From NCBI GenBank assembly GCA_036365515.1, contig CM070876.1, positions 131,466,394 to 131,530,393 of the forward strand: a DNA stretch of 64,000 nt, read 5' to 3'. Shown in pieces: positions 47,523 through 58,955 of this stretch. A program made the translations under genes and the position numbers. Below the pieces are notes generated by a model, which ran no database searches, was not told where the DNA came from, and was given only the letters and a program-made list of their open reading frames with translations. The first letter of the stretch is position 1. The number at the start of each line of letters is the position of its first letter. The stretch is from Torymus aiolomorphi (Eukaryota > Arthropoda > Insecta > Hymenoptera > Torymidae).

Positions 47523-48339
47523 ATTCTTTACGAGTATTTAAATCAAGCCGATTCAGCGTAAAATGAACAATTAAATCACTATCTAAAGGAGCCGCTCTAT
47601 TTAGAAAGGTCAGACTAGCGATGGGATTGAAAATTTCCCTATAAATCCATTTGATTTCCGACGAAGAATCTGCCTTCATGGATTTAACTGAAAAGATTTC
47701 TGAGATGTGAGAGCTAACAATGCGACGTTGATTCTCGTAATATTCGATTAAGGCTGTCCATGCTCGGTCATAATTATCACCAGAAATTGGAAGAGATTTA
47801 ATTTTCTCAAGTGCTTCACCTGTAAGGTGAGTGCGAAGATAATGCAATTTTAGAACAGGCGTTAAGTCTTCGCGACGATGTATGATTGAACGAAAGACGT
47901 TTCTAAAATTTTCCCAATCCGAGAATTTCCCCGAAAACTTTGGTAAATCTACTTTCGGTAAAGATTGAAATGAAACGTTAGCAGATTGAGTATGGCTTGG
48001 GAGCACTGGAGCAGCATTCGAGTTAGAAGAGCCTTGAGAAGCGTCTCTAGTTTTAATAGCTTCTAAGAAGTCAAGAAAATCTTCTCTGCGGTCGTAGAAA
48101 CTATCTTGAACCAGATCACGGAGATTAGCTGTAAAATAGGTATGGGTCATATCAAGACCTTCAATGAGCATGAGTTTCTCGTGATTCTCACGAAAAGTCG
48201 TATAATTTGCTTCAAGTCCGGCTAAACGCGATTCTGCATAACCTTTCGTCATGTTATCTTTACCCTTAGATTTGAAATTTTTAAAAGACTTTGCAATTTT
48301 AACTTGAAGCTCCATCTGCTTAGCATGAAACTCCTCCAT
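47523..48339 (-). pseudogene. BEL gag, N-terminal two-thirds
   Basis: About 272 codons from MEEFHAKQMELQVKIAKSF. The region with PKVDLPKFSGKFSDWENFRN, PVLKLHYLRTHLTGEALEKI and NRAAPLDSDLIVHF is the BEL/Pao gag core that forms the particle. The frame reaches NTRKEW and then enters the inverted-repeat element. The 307-codon ORF seen there is partly foreign. Zinc knuckles and protease are missing. Within the surviving part there is no stop. Confidence 0.88.
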
Positions 48340-49034
48340 TTTGAGATCAAAATAATTGGACTAGTAACGAATTTGACTATTTAAACTTTGGTGTTGAGTT
48401 AACTAAGTTTACCCACTCGAAAGTAGAGTAACCATAAGTGAAAATGGTTGCAACTAAGCCTTAGCCTAGGTTATAATACTTAAGCTAGAATGTGGTGACG
48501 ATGTGCCTGAAGATGCAACGTTGAGTGTATCCGCTGGTTCCCACAGTAAATCAGCTGTTGATCAGCAGTGTTGACTGCTTGAAGAGTAGCAACTGCCAGC
48601 GTTGAATTCAGCAACCCGAGCAGCAAAGTCAGCAACTGAATCAGGATATATTCCTAATCCGCATGTAGGTCAGCAGTCGAAATCGTAATCGAGATGTTGC
48701 ATCAGCAGGCAGCAATAAAACTGCAAGGTCCAGAAATATAAGTATTTGCCAAGGCGAAATTGTATTAAATTTTCTCAAGACTAATTAAATATTACGAATT
48801 AAATTTCTAATAAATTCAAAATCAATTAACTAGTACTAATCTCAAATTAAATTAACTCAATTTTAATTAAAGTAATCTTGACTAAATAGAGATCATTAAA
48901 TTCTCATGATATCGCATAAAAAGACTATGTTGACTAGGTGTCAAATCGCACAATAGTGTAAATAAAGTTGGAACGATACGTGTGTCCAATTAATATCCAT
49001 TTGCTTCCTGGAGTAGTCCGTGGATGGACTGGTG
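48340..49034. other. BEL leader, non-coding
   Basis: Region between PBS side and gag. Low coding potential, with CAGCA-rich stretch 48520-48720 and AT-rich stretch 48760-48930. Confidence 0.6.
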
Positions 49035-49260
49035 TAGACCCCGTAGCTCGCGCTCCACATGGGTAACTCCTGACTTGGTTTGTGTGAGCCCCATAGCGTG
49101 TAGACTGCACGCGGGTACTCCTTGCCTTGGCTGATGTGGACCCCGTAGCGTATACGCCGCACGCGGATGATCCGTGGCTTGACTGACGTGAGCCCCGTAG
49201 CGTGTACGCCGCATGCGGGTGCTCTGTGAATTGAGAGGCGTGAACCCCTTTTCGACTCGT
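49035..49260. repeat. 52-bp tandem repeat in BEL leader
   Basis: Four units marked by CCCCGTAGC at 49039, 49141 and 49193 and by CCCCATAGC at 49089. Spacing 50-52 bp. Short ORFs across it are repeat artefacts. Confidence 0.88.
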
Positions 49261-49780
49261 TGCACTAGTTGGCAACGATTAAATGATCATCGTACGATGG
49301 CGATGATTCTAGAGCTGGTTTACAACGCACTCTCTTCTATAGAGATTGCCACTTGTTGGTCTTGACTCCAACAAGATGGCTGCCGATCACCGTACGAACG
49401 CGATGATTCTAGAGCTGTTTTTACAGCGCACGCTCTCGGCGTCGTCTTGGAGTCGTTAGCGACGCATTCCGAGGCGTTTACAGAAACGGGGAGAATAGCA
49501 ATTGATGTGCTATTTCCCTTCGGAAGCCTTAGAAGGTGGCTTCCGAGTGCGCGACGGCGTTGAACGAAAGAGAGAGACAGCAACGTACGCGCGAAGTTAG
49601 CAAGCGAGTAAGCTAACTTTAATCGACACTCACGACCACGAACACTTTGATGCGTACCTGCGGAAGAGAAAACTAGTCCTACGCCACTCGAGAGTAGACG
49701 TAGGGCATAGTAGAAGGGTTTCTCCTCGCTGTGTCCATGGCGTGCTGAAGCTCTCCCACGATCCGGCTCGAAGGACCAAA
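49261..49780 (-). promoter_or_regulatory. BEL 5' leader with PBS-like sequence
   Basis: On the - strand the bases right after the LTR read TTTGGTCCTTCGAGCCGGAT (49780-49761), a typical BEL/Pao primer-binding sequence. The rest is leader without convincing coding sequence. Two related CTAGAGCTG blocks (49310, 49405) show a local duplication. Confidence 0.7.
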
Positions 49781-50172
49781 TGTTTTTGTAAAAGTTGGAT
49801 GGTGGACTGAAGAGGTTCAAATAAGTAACGTTTCGTGTGGAGAAATGAAATGGTTTTATTCAAGCGTGTCCGTCGTGCCTCTGGGCGTACAATCGTTGAT
49901 GCTCTCTCTCTGGCCATTGCGCTAGAACTGATGCTGGAGAGAGGGCAGCGAAAGAAGATCGCCGATAGAGCCAGTGGGGGGAAGTAGTGGGGCGCTCCCC
50001 AGCGGGCTCGCCTATTGAGCATCGTGCTCGAGCATGCTCGCCTTGTTTAACATTGAGCACGAGCGTGCTCGCCTTCGGTCGAACTCGGGTGTGCTCACTT
50101 GCGGTCGAGCTCGAGCGTGCTCGCCTTGGTTCGAGCTCGAGTAAGCTCGCCTTTGGAGATGAATCCTCAACA
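49781..50172 (-). repeat. BEL 5' LTR
   Basis: 392 bp, TG...CA, same sequence as 4390-4764 with substitutions and one more cluster of the GAGCGTGCTCGCC-type unit. Confidence 0.92.
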
Positions 50173-50177
50173 AGTGG
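50173..50177. repeat. BEL target-site duplication, right copy (AGTGG)
   Basis: Identical to 4385-4389. Polinton sequence resumes at 50178. Confidence 0.93.
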
Positions 50178-50370
50178 GTTTACTTTACGAAAATTTTGTA
50201 ACATCTTTACGACGGATGCTCGTGCCAACGACAAAATAGCTGCTAAATTTTATAACATTATAAAGAACAAAAAATTAAAAAAAGAAGGACGTGCGTACAA
50301 TTTCCCGCGTGCTACTTCACAAGGGTGCGGTTCGTGCACTCAGGCATGTAGGCCAATGACTCATTATTAA
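50178..50370 (+). pseudogene. adenain-like protease, second half
   Basis: C-terminal part of the gene that starts at 4043. The frame is continuous with base 4389 (347 + 193 = 540 bases) and ends at TAA 50368-50370. It encodes a basic tail (KNKKLKKEGRAYN) and a Cys-containing end. This tail is longer than in the second copy. It has no catalytic residue. The four catalytic positions are all in the left half. Confidence 0.85.
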
Positions 50371-50822
50371 TCTCTCTAACTTTAAGATATATTTTGCATT
50401 GTTGGGCCTAGATTTGTAAGCTAATATATGTATGCGTGATTGTTCATTACTTGTAATATCTTAATACTGAAATGAATCAGCCCTGGTCCAAATGCGCTTT
50501 TAAGTATTCGTAGTTAATTTTAAGCATCGCTTGTATCTGTCTCGGTTAAACCATATGTATTCGTAGTTTGTAAGTTTTTGTTTCTTTTCAAAATTTATGT
50601 ATTCATAGTTTGTAAGTTTGATCGAATAAACAAAAAAAAATTACAAAAATCATGTTTTCATTTACAGACCTTTCATTTTTCCACTCCTGAAAAAAAAAAT
50701 CAGTTAAATTCATTTTTCGTCCTGCGGGAGAGTATTAAAAACGTTTTCTTTTATTACGAAATACTTACGCGTGAAAAATGTTATCATCATATACACATTT
50801 CCTTCACGCGTAACTTAAAAAC
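50371..50822. other. Polinton intergenic region
   Basis: AT-rich, with a pair of TATTCATAGTTTGTAAGTTT/TATTCGTAGTTTGTAAGTTT repeats near 50560-50610. No gene seen. Confidence 0.6.
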
Positions 50823-51265
50823 CGTTGAACAAAGAACGCATTTATGGCGGGGGTGAAGTGTTCTTAGAACCACTTAACGCAGTTATCGGGTACAACCATA
50901 AATAGTTACATGTCGCAGCACGCATTTGCTTCTCACAAAACAATGATTGCATTCATGTGAAAAATTTATCATGTATACGCTTTGAATCGTAATCAGTTAT
51001 ACACACACACACACACATATCGTAAAATCGAGAGCACACTCTTGAAACTGTCCGTTAAATTCGTTGAACAATTGACGCATTCATGGCCAGGGTGAACTGT
51101 GCTTAGAACCACTTAACGCTGTTATCGGGTACATGCCACAGCACGTATTTCCTTCTCACGAAAATCTTTGTTGAGAGTACGTGATTGAAAACGCTAAACA
51201 GTAGACGCATTCATAACGACAATTATTGGAAACGCTTTCCACAGTCATCGAGTACAACCATAAAC
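50823..51265. repeat. three degenerate direct repeats upstream of a Polinton gene
   Basis: ACCACTTAACGCAGTTATCG with flanking GAACGCATTTATGG occurs at about 50823-50905. It recurs at 51063-51135 (ACCACTTAACGCTGTTATCG), and a third, weaker copy lies at 51193-51265 (GACGCATTCATAACG, ATCGAGTACAACCATAAA). Two copies are each followed by CTTCTCAC. The placement ahead of 51586 suggests a regulatory or replication-related repeat. No function is shown. Confidence 0.6.
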
Positions 51266-51585
51266 CTAATATTTTTCTCGCCATCTTTCCCCACCGCCGG
51301 GTACGTTGCGTCATACACGTGCTCTCATTGGCTGCGCCGCCGTCCTCCACTGTTGACGCCCCCTACCACCTCTCGAGGCGCACACCCAAAAAAATAGCGC
51401 AACCAACGACGTTGGGTCAGTCTAGTAGAACACGCAGCACCAGCAGCACCAGTAGTCAAGTCAGCTGTAGAAAGCGCGCCTCAGTATTTCTTTACACACA
51501 CAAAGTGCACTCGTACAACGACATTGCTTCAGCCACAAGCATTAGTATTTTTTTTTTAAACAAGTTTGTGACAGCTGTTTTTAAA

Positions 51586-52440
51586 ATGAATCAAGACGAG
51601 CTTCCGCAAAACTTGCTTTTTAACACAAGTTACGCGCTCAATAAGTCTCACTCGAAATTTGCATACCTTGGATTGCAATATTACGGTGGGCATTTCCGTG
51701 CAGTGATTCAATTCGGTGGCGATACTTCGCCACGCAAATACGTAACAATGGAAATCACCGCGTGGGAGGAATTCACCACACATTTTCCTGCAGTAATGTA
51801 TCATCTGTACGGGCACAAGCAGGACTTTACAAAAATCAACCTAACTGAGCACGAGATTAATTTGACTACCGCTTATAACTCAAGAGTTCTGGGAATCAAT
51901 CAGAAAAAGAAAACAGTGGAGCCTGTGTCATTACGGAGCCGCCGCCGGTATCAGCATGAGGCACAAGATTGGGACACCAACGACGGATTGCGCATCGATA
52001 CAGAGTCAATTATCACGGCCATCGACGCAGATGACAACGACGACGAGAGTGCACCGGCGTGAAAGAAGAGAAAAGTTGAGAGTTTTCCAAGTGTTGTGAT
52101 CATGCGATGTACTTTTCTAATATTAAAAAGCATGCGCGAGTGTATCGAGTTTCGCCTTCGCGAGTTAGAGGATATGTCCACGTATGTTAATGTCATGTAT
52201 GATGTAATGATAGACAGTTTGAAAATGCGCGAGAACAGTCGCGAAGTTGATAAATGTTTCAACGGGTCCACATTTCTTAAACTTTTCAACGACCACAAAT
52301 ACGAATTAATATCTAATGTAAAAAATCGGATGATTTATTCAAACTTTGGTAGTTCGAATGTGGATAGACTATTTGTAGAAATAAAATGTCTTTATTTACC
52401 GATACTAGAAAAAGATGTATACGAGGCTGTTAATAATTAA
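51586..52440 (+). pseudogene. Polinton-associated protein with internal stop before a nuclear signal
   Basis: One frame of 284 codons starting MNQDELPQNLLFNTSYALNK, interrupted by a single TGA at 52060-52062. Residues 25-75 (AYLGLQYYGGHFRAVIQFGG ... VTMEITAWEEF) have the strand-strand-helix pattern of PC4-like single-strand DNA-binding domains, a weak resemblance. An acidic stretch (DADDNDDE) precedes the stop, and KKRKVE, a classical nuclear localisation motif, follows immediately. The second half (FRLRELEDMSTYVNVMYDVM) looks helical. The ATG at 52096 is in the same frame, so this is one gene, not two. The role is unknown. Position after the protease and the polyadenylation signal make it the last gene of this side. 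Confidence 0.6.
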
Positions 52441-52442
52441 TC

Positions 52443-52448
52443 AATAAA
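52443..52448 (+). terminator. AATAAA polyadenylation signal
   Basis: AATAAA begins 2 bp after the TAA that ends the preceding gene, as is common in compact viral-type genes. Confidence 0.6.
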
Positions 52449-52935
52449 TACAAATTTGAATTGAATTGCCGTCTTCTTCATTATTTCATAGTCCTACTCT
52501 TCCGCTCTATCCCCACCTACCATCAATCACTTGGCCTTACATATAAGCTAATAGTAGCATCGGTGCAAGAGTAGAAGGACTGTAACCTTCGCAGGGCACA
52601 CATCATAGGTCCGCCATTCAGCAAGCAGACACCAGAGGATAAACAGCCTCTCATCGATAAGGAAAAGAAAGATTATTCGTCGACGGATAAACATTCATCG
52701 CGATATAAATCTTTTTCTACCAATACCAATTCCTTTCCCAATGAACAAGGTTATTCACGAAGTAATTAAAACTTAACACAAAAACGGCCCTTTTCAGGGC
52801 CATAAACTCATTATTATGTATACAAAACTATTTCTTATACTTTGGCTACTTGGGACTCCCGCTGCACAGTTCGTCGGACCAACGATGGAGTAGAGATGCT
52901 GACGCATACCTGCACCACACAAAGGAACTCTCTCT
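52449..52935. other. no clear gene
   Basis: Contains an open stretch (52571-52768) rich in Lys, Asp and Ser with no start and an upstream stop. The right boundary of the Polinton copy must be in or beyond here, but I see no inverted terminal repeat. Confidence 0.4.
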
Positions 52936-53432
<497 letters not shown>

Positions 53433-53434
<2 letters not shown>

Positions 53435-53721
53435 AGTACATGGACTGGTATAGCGCATATCATATTACATGGAGGTGTCAAGAGGGTATAACTGTTATAT
53501 ATACAGTAGCTAATTATCCATTGTTAATGGGTGGTTTGTTTACAAAACAGTAGCGGTTTTGAAAACAATGGGCCCATTGACATGGGTCATTGACATGGGT
53601 CATTAGCTACCGTGCAGCTACTGTTTACATAACACTTAACTTAATGACCCCACCCGCTGCGCGGCGCCGCCCTCCCCCCCTTGTAATATGATATGTCTCG
53701 CTATACCAGTCCATATACTAC
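53433..53721. mobile_element. foldback element with GGACTGGTATAGCG ends
   Basis: AGTACATGGACTGGTATAGC at 53435 is mirrored by GCTATACCAGTCCATATACT ending at about 53719. CATATCATATTACA is mirrored by TGTAATATGATATG one step in. The interior has inverted ACAGTAGC/GCTACTGT pairs. No coding. Confidence 0.75.
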
Positions 53722-54246
53722 TATTAAATTTAAGTACAGTGCTAGAAACACTTTCTAAATGAAATATTTTCATTATACGTTTTAACAAATTCATAATAAT
53801 ATTGAAAATAGTGTAAACATATAATATATACTTAATATAAACATCTAATAATATACACATAAATGGATTGTTTTCATGTTTCAAAAAAAGTTATGTTTTT
53901 TGAAGGCGATTGTGATAATTTTAAAAAATATGCCATCATGCATAAAGAATAGGTAAGTAAATATTGCAAACATATATTTTAAATATTAGTTATTATCTAT
54001 CTTGGTCCGTATGTGTGAGAGAGTTCCAAAAAAGTGAGCCGGCTGCAAACTCATTAGAAAATCTTCGCTCGCGTTATATACTAAGAAATTCGCAAGCTCG
54101 GGAACAGTTGAATGTCAATAACAACATTACAAAAACATTGTCATTAGTCTTACTTCAGACACGGGCTGCATCGTATCTATGATACTGTTCTTTAATAAGG
54201 GGTATTGATTAATGTGTTTTATATTTATTTTATATAAGTGTGTAAA
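53722..54246. other. AT-rich, no supported gene
   Basis: One 72-codon frame (53964-54182) shows no recognisable domain. It may be an exon of unknown origin. Confidence 0.5.
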
Positions 54247-55828
54247 ATGTCGTGTTTTGTGCAAGGGTGCTGTACGAAAAGAAAGAAAAATAACATGAAA
54301 GACGAAGAAAGTGTTGCCTTATTTCGACCAACGAGCGTAATACATTGTTCTAATTAATAATTCTATCGTAAAATATGCAATATCTTATGCAATTGATAAA
54401 TACAATTATTATAAAGGATTTCGAAACTGTATAATGAAATATAGAAATATAAATTTTATATGAAATATAAAAATAGTTGAGAACGATCGTTGGAGGCAAA
54501 AAATTGAAAAGATCTTTGGTATTTATGGCAACGTTTCGTTGGCTTAGTACGCCAAACTCATCAGGCCTTTATTCAAACACAGAAATAAATTAACATATAA
54601 AACTTTTTTTAAAGACAATTAAACAACAAAGTATAAATACAAAAATTTTTTTAGATTAAAAATGTGCTAGATTTAAATTTTGAAACTCAAGTATTTATAG
54701 GACTACTAAATAGTTAAAATATAGAATAAAAATAGTTTATCATTTAAACTAATTAAAACTACATCATATTGGAAAATAGCGGTCATAACAGCAAAAATAA
54801 AATAGTTCGTACGAAGCGCGTTTGAATTTTGCTAGTTTCATATAAAATACAAGTGCTGAAATGTTGATTATCGCGCCAGTGAGTTTATCATTTCAGCTAA
54901 AGTGTGATATTTTTTTTATGTAGCAGGTTTAAATAGCTTTCAAAAATTTTTTAAATGCGTAAAATGGTAGTTTATGAAACGTTCATTAATAATAAAATGA
55001 CCTATCCCTTTCTACTTCAAATGTTACATTTCAATCTTTTTTTCTACTTGTTATAGGTATATTGATTCTCGATGAAATGAAATTATCGAAATTTTAATCT
55101 TAATTTTAATCGTCAAACACTTGAAGTTGAAGGGTTTACAAATTAGGCAAAATATACTCCAAAACATCAACAGGGCCAAAAAGGAGATCATGCATTGATA
55201 ATCATGTTTCAACCATTTAAAGGGAAATGGGTACAAACATTGGGATGTTTCTTAAGTAAAGGAAGCACCAATGGTACCGTTTTACACCAAATTGTATTAG
55301 AAGCTATAATATTAGCTGAAAGAGCTGGCTTAAAAGTTGACGCAGTTGCTAGTGATGGTGCAAGCTGGAATCGATCAATGTGGAATTTCTTTGGTGTGAT
55401 AGAAAGTAATGTTAGTGTCGAACACATAGTTAATTCCAAACGTCGCTTACGTTTTTTTTCAGATTTTCCACATTTGATTAAATGTTTACGAAATGTTCTT
55501 TCAAAACTTGGAAAATATGATAAATTTTGGGTTGGTATATCTTTTACATATAATACTACATTTAATAAAATTATTCAAACTTTCAAACTTATTATTATTA
55601 ATAAATATTGCAGACACCCGATGGCACAATATCATTGAAACACTGGTACGCCTTATTAGCTATAGAGAATCCAAAAGCTTTCAACTTAAAAGTAAATTAT
55701 CATTTACGAGAAGAACACATTAAATCTCAATACTACCAAAAAATGAATGCTCCTCTCGCCTTTCAGGTAAAGTTATCGTAATCATTTTATCATAAATTCG
55801 TTTGATTCTTTCACAACATATTAATGGG

Positions 55829-57107
55829 TATACAAATAAGTTTCCGCCGTTTTCAAGAGATGGCTCCACCGACAAGATTACTTTGAAATCGTCAGATGTA
55901 AAATGTCACATAGAAAGTTTGGACACCTGGCAACAACTTAACCTTAAAATACTATTGACTTTGTATTGGCAGTATACATTTTTTTTTTGTTCGACAATGT
56001 CGAGTTTTGTACCGAATAAGCGTCATTTGCGGGAAGTTTTGATTTATTTATTTCATTTAAAGAAATTTGCTGCTGAGACGCATCGTTCGCTTGTAGAAGT
56101 TTACGGTGATGCTGCTTTATGTGAGAGAAGTTGTCGTGAGTGGTTTCAAAAGTTTAAAAACGGCGAGTTTGACGTGGAAGATAAAGAACGCGAAGGAAGG
56201 CCAGTCAAGTTTGAGGACGCTGAGTTAGAGGCATTATTGGACCAAGACTCATGCCAAACTAAAGAGCAACTCGCAGAAAGCTTGGGAGTAACTCAACAAG
56301 CGATTTCACACGATTTCAAGACCATTGGTATGGTACAAAAGCAAGGAAATTAGGTTCCGCATGAACTGAAACCCAGAGACGTCGAGCGCCGTCTTTTCAC
56401 GTGCGAACAACTTCTCCAAAGAAAAAGTCGAAAGGGTTTTTTGCATCGAATAGTGACGGAGAATGAAAAGTGGCTCTACTGCGACAACCCAAAGCGTAGG
56501 AAATCATGGAGTAAGCCCGGCCATGTACCAACTTCAACGACCAAACCGAATATTTATGGCAAAAAGTTAATGTTGTGCATTTGGTGGGATCAGCTCGGAG
56601 TAATCTATTACGACCTACTCCAGCCTAACCAAACTATCACTGGAGAACGTTATCAAAAGCAACTGTTGCAATTGAGCAGAGAATTGAAGCTTAAACGCCC
56701 CCAATATGCCAAAAGACATGACAAAGTGATTTTTCCGTACGACAACGCTCGGTCACATGTTGCAAAAGTCGTCAAGGATACTTTGGAAGCTTTACAATGG
56801 GATGCCTTACCCCACCCGCCGTATTCACCAGACATTGCTCCTTCGGACTACCACTTGTTCCGGTCGATGGCTCACGCCCTGGTTAAGCAGCACTTCACTT
56901 CTTACGAAGAAGCCAAAAATTGGGTCGATTCATGGGTAGCCTCAAAAGATGAAGAGTTTTTTCGACGTGGCATTCGAATGCTGCTAGAAAGATGGCAAAA
57001 AGTAATAGTCAATGACGGACAATATTTTGAATAAAATGTAACGTATATTTTTTTTACAATAAATTGATAATTTTTATAAAAAAATGGCGTGAACTTATTT
57101 GTATTTA
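55829..57107 (+). mobile_element. near full-length mariner with one nonsense codon
   Basis: Ends TACAAATAAGTTTCCGCC and, inverted, GGCGTGAACTTATTTGTATT, beside TA. The transposase frame starts at 55998 (MSSFVPNKRHLREVLIYLF) and reads through the HTH region (SLGVTQQAIS) to TAG at 56351-56353, then continues in the same frame to 57034. Catalytic boxes: ENEKWLYCDN, FPYDNARSHVA, HPPYSPDIAPSDYHLF, consistent with DD34D mariner. The TAG looks like a changed Trp codon. The second box has Tyr-Asp where His-Asp is usual. Otherwise intact, so probably a recent arrival. Confidence 0.93.
55998..57034 (+). pseudogene. mariner transposase, single internal stop
   Basis: About 345 codons, the usual mariner length. 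It would bind the inverted ends through paired HTH motifs and excise and insert the element at TA. Only the TAG at 56351 interrupts it. No frameshift is visible. Confidence 0.92.
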
Positions 57108-57670
57108 CAATAAAAAAATTATAAAAACTCTGTAGAGAAATAGCGCTATATTGCTTTTAAAACATCAATGGTAAATTGTGTAATTTAGTCCACTTTACGC
57201 ATGTGTGCATTTCTAAAAGTTGATGTTTTTTTAGTTTTTTGGAGTTGCTGATGCAATGGAGATATTGAAAGAGAGGCATCCAGATTTAGCTGACTGTGAT
57301 GGTAGCATTAAGTTTTGCAGGAGAATTAAAACATTGATAATAGCCATGAACAGTCGAACTCCGCAGAACACTTTAAAACCAGGAAATTATATGTGGCAGG
57401 TGTGCTATATATCTCATAAAATCATTTAAAATTTATTTCAATTATTATAAGAGCAATTACATTACAGAGTATCGAAAGTTTTTTAAATTATTTACAAAAG
57501 TGAGAGAAGGAAGCAAAAAATAAAGAAAACAAGTATGAATTTATAATGATTCTACTTGTTACGGACTGAAAATTTCTCTTAAAGGTGCATTGGAAATCTG
57601 TAAATTTCGTATTGATAAATGTGGTTTTCAGTACTTAATGATTGCTAGATTAAACCAAGATAACCTTGAG

Positions 57671-58029
57671 GTAATTCACTATAAAACTACTATTATTTAA
57701 AAATCATTTGCTTTTTAGTATTAATATTAACATTCCCACGTATTTTTAAATTTCATTGATATTTTTAATATGCATTTTGTAATTATTTCTAGTAATAGTT
57801 TATAATCAAATTCGACAACTATACTTCATTTCATCGGAGAGCTATTCCGTCGAGCAGACTTGGCGAAAGCGGTAGGGAAATTCGACTCACTTTTTGGACG
57901 CCGAAGCGTATGGAGTTACGTCTCCTTCTCTCTTACTTCATGATAAATAGATTAATCATAGAAAAACTAAAAATTCTAAGAGAAGCAAACACATCACAAT
58001 TCACTTGTACACACACACTGGACATATTC
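57671..58029. other. no gene seen
   Basis: AT-rich intron-like sequence then a mixed region to 58029. No ORF, no repeat recognised. Confidence 0.5.
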
Positions 58030-58460
58030 CGTAACTCTAACTCGTAGGGACTGTCCACAAATGCGCTGTGCTGTGCTGGGGATGGATTCTGGAAACGTCT
58101 CGCACTCGAAACGCACAAAATCCGAGAACAACTTTGTCTCGGGAAACGCGAAATCGAGAAAAAATTGTTCTCGGGCGAGAACAACTTTGTCTCGCACAAC
58201 TTTGTCTCGCACAGTAGGGCGCACGCGCTCATTGGTCGTCATGCCCGCTGAGCTAGCTTCCAACCAATCAGATGAGCGAGCGCGTGCGCCGTACTGTGGG
58301 AGACAAAGTTGTGCGAGACAAAGTTGCTCTCGCCCGATAACAATTTTGTCTCGATTTTGCGTTTCCCGAGACAAAGTTGTCTTCGGATTTTGTGTGTCTC
58401 AAGTGCGTTACATTTCTAGAATCCAGCCCTGTGCGGCTGTGTTCTGCGTTGTGTTGCACT
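58030..58460. mobile_element. foldback element built from AACTTTGTCTCG units
   Basis: Left half carries GATGGATTCTGGAAACGT, then GAGAACAACTTTGTCTCG twice and ACAACTTTGTCTCGCAC. The right half carries the reverse complements, ending TTCTAGAATCCAGCCC. The centre is CATTGGTCG...CAACCAATC. A non-autonomous inverted-repeat element. ORFs on both strands across it are artefacts. Confidence 0.82.
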
Positions 58461-58955
58461 GCGCTGTGCGTTCCGATTTTAATAACAGAGACCTCCACTT
58501 ATTCTTAATATAAATTGAGCTATCGAGATTCGTTCGGATTTCGAGCGTTTTTGCGAGGTATCTCGAAATCTCGAATCTATCTCGAAACTCTATGGAAATC
58601 GAGAAACAGCGAAGAGAGCATAATTTATTTCCGCCTGGGTGGGTCTGGGTTAGTATTACATTCTGATGTTTTTATTAAGATTCTTGCACTTTTATATTAT
58701 TCGACAGATTGATAAAACCTTCTTCATAACTAAACTAACATGTCCTAGGCCAACTTTCTTTGGTGGAGTCGCTATAGCTTATCTTTAAAGGAATATTTAC
58801 AACAGTATTTCTCTTGATCTCTACTACAGGAGGTTGTGTTCTTTAACAGAAGTAGTAGGGGGACGCTTTTTCCAGACACCGGTGACGTCAACGTCTGGCG
58901 CCGGCTTTGGTCAGTGTGTCTGGGTCTGTGTGCTCGGGCCGGGGGACGTTTTTGG
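58461..58955. other. no gene seen
   Basis: Contains two TATCTCGAAA-type words near 58560-58590 and a GC-rich stretch from 58850. No supported feature. Confidence 0.5.

Larger units (their letters stand above)
4390..50172 (-). mobile_element. BEL/Pao LTR retrotransposon, split by nested insertions
   Basis: Read on the - strand: 5' LTR 50172-49781, PBS-like sequence, leader, gag 48339-47523, foreign element 47521-36276, pol start and reverse transcriptase 36275-35223, foreign block 35222-7298, remaining RT/RNase H/integrase 7248-4803, purine-rich tract, 3' LTR 4764-4390. The LTRs open TG, close CA and are flanked by AGTGG on both sides, so the whole 45.8 kb descends from one insertion later expanded by others. 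The gag C-terminus and protease region are missing at the 36276/47521 junctions, implying a deletion. All coding parts carry stops or frameshifts. Confidence 0.92.
54247..57670 (+). pseudogene. second P-element-like (THAP9-type) transposase, exons interrupted by mariner
   Basis: Exons recognised: THAP start MSCFVQGCCTKRKKNN (54247-54345). A catalytic-domain exon around 55149-55530 with DHALIIMFQPFKGKWVQTLG and VDAVASDGASWNRSMW. Exon 55614-55766 (TPDGTISLKHWYALLAIENP), bounded by TTGCAG and CAG|GTAAAG. Exon 57235-57399 (FFGVADAMEILKERHPDLAD), bounded by TTAG and CAG|GTGTGC. A final piece ending 57670 with YGLKISLKGALEICKFRI and LNQDNLE before GTAATT. The intron between 55767 and 57234 carries a mariner. 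The THAP remainder and the C-terminus are not found, and the last acceptor is unclear, so it is probably dead. It is different in sequence from the gene at 13921. Confidence 0.82.

Noticed and set aside
48934..49275. Overlapping ORFs in the BEL leader
   Set aside because: They arise from the 52-bp tandem repeat.
52571..52768. Open Lys/Ser/Asp-rich stretch after the last Polinton gene
   Set aside because: It has an upstream stop, no ATG, and no recognised relative. It could be a gene end but cannot be supported.
53964..54182. 72-codon ORF
   Set aside because: No domain, no conservation visible, AT-rich surroundings.
54470..54545. Possible second THAP exon (NDRWRQKIEKIF)
   Set aside because: Splice signals and the required Cys/His pattern are not convincing.
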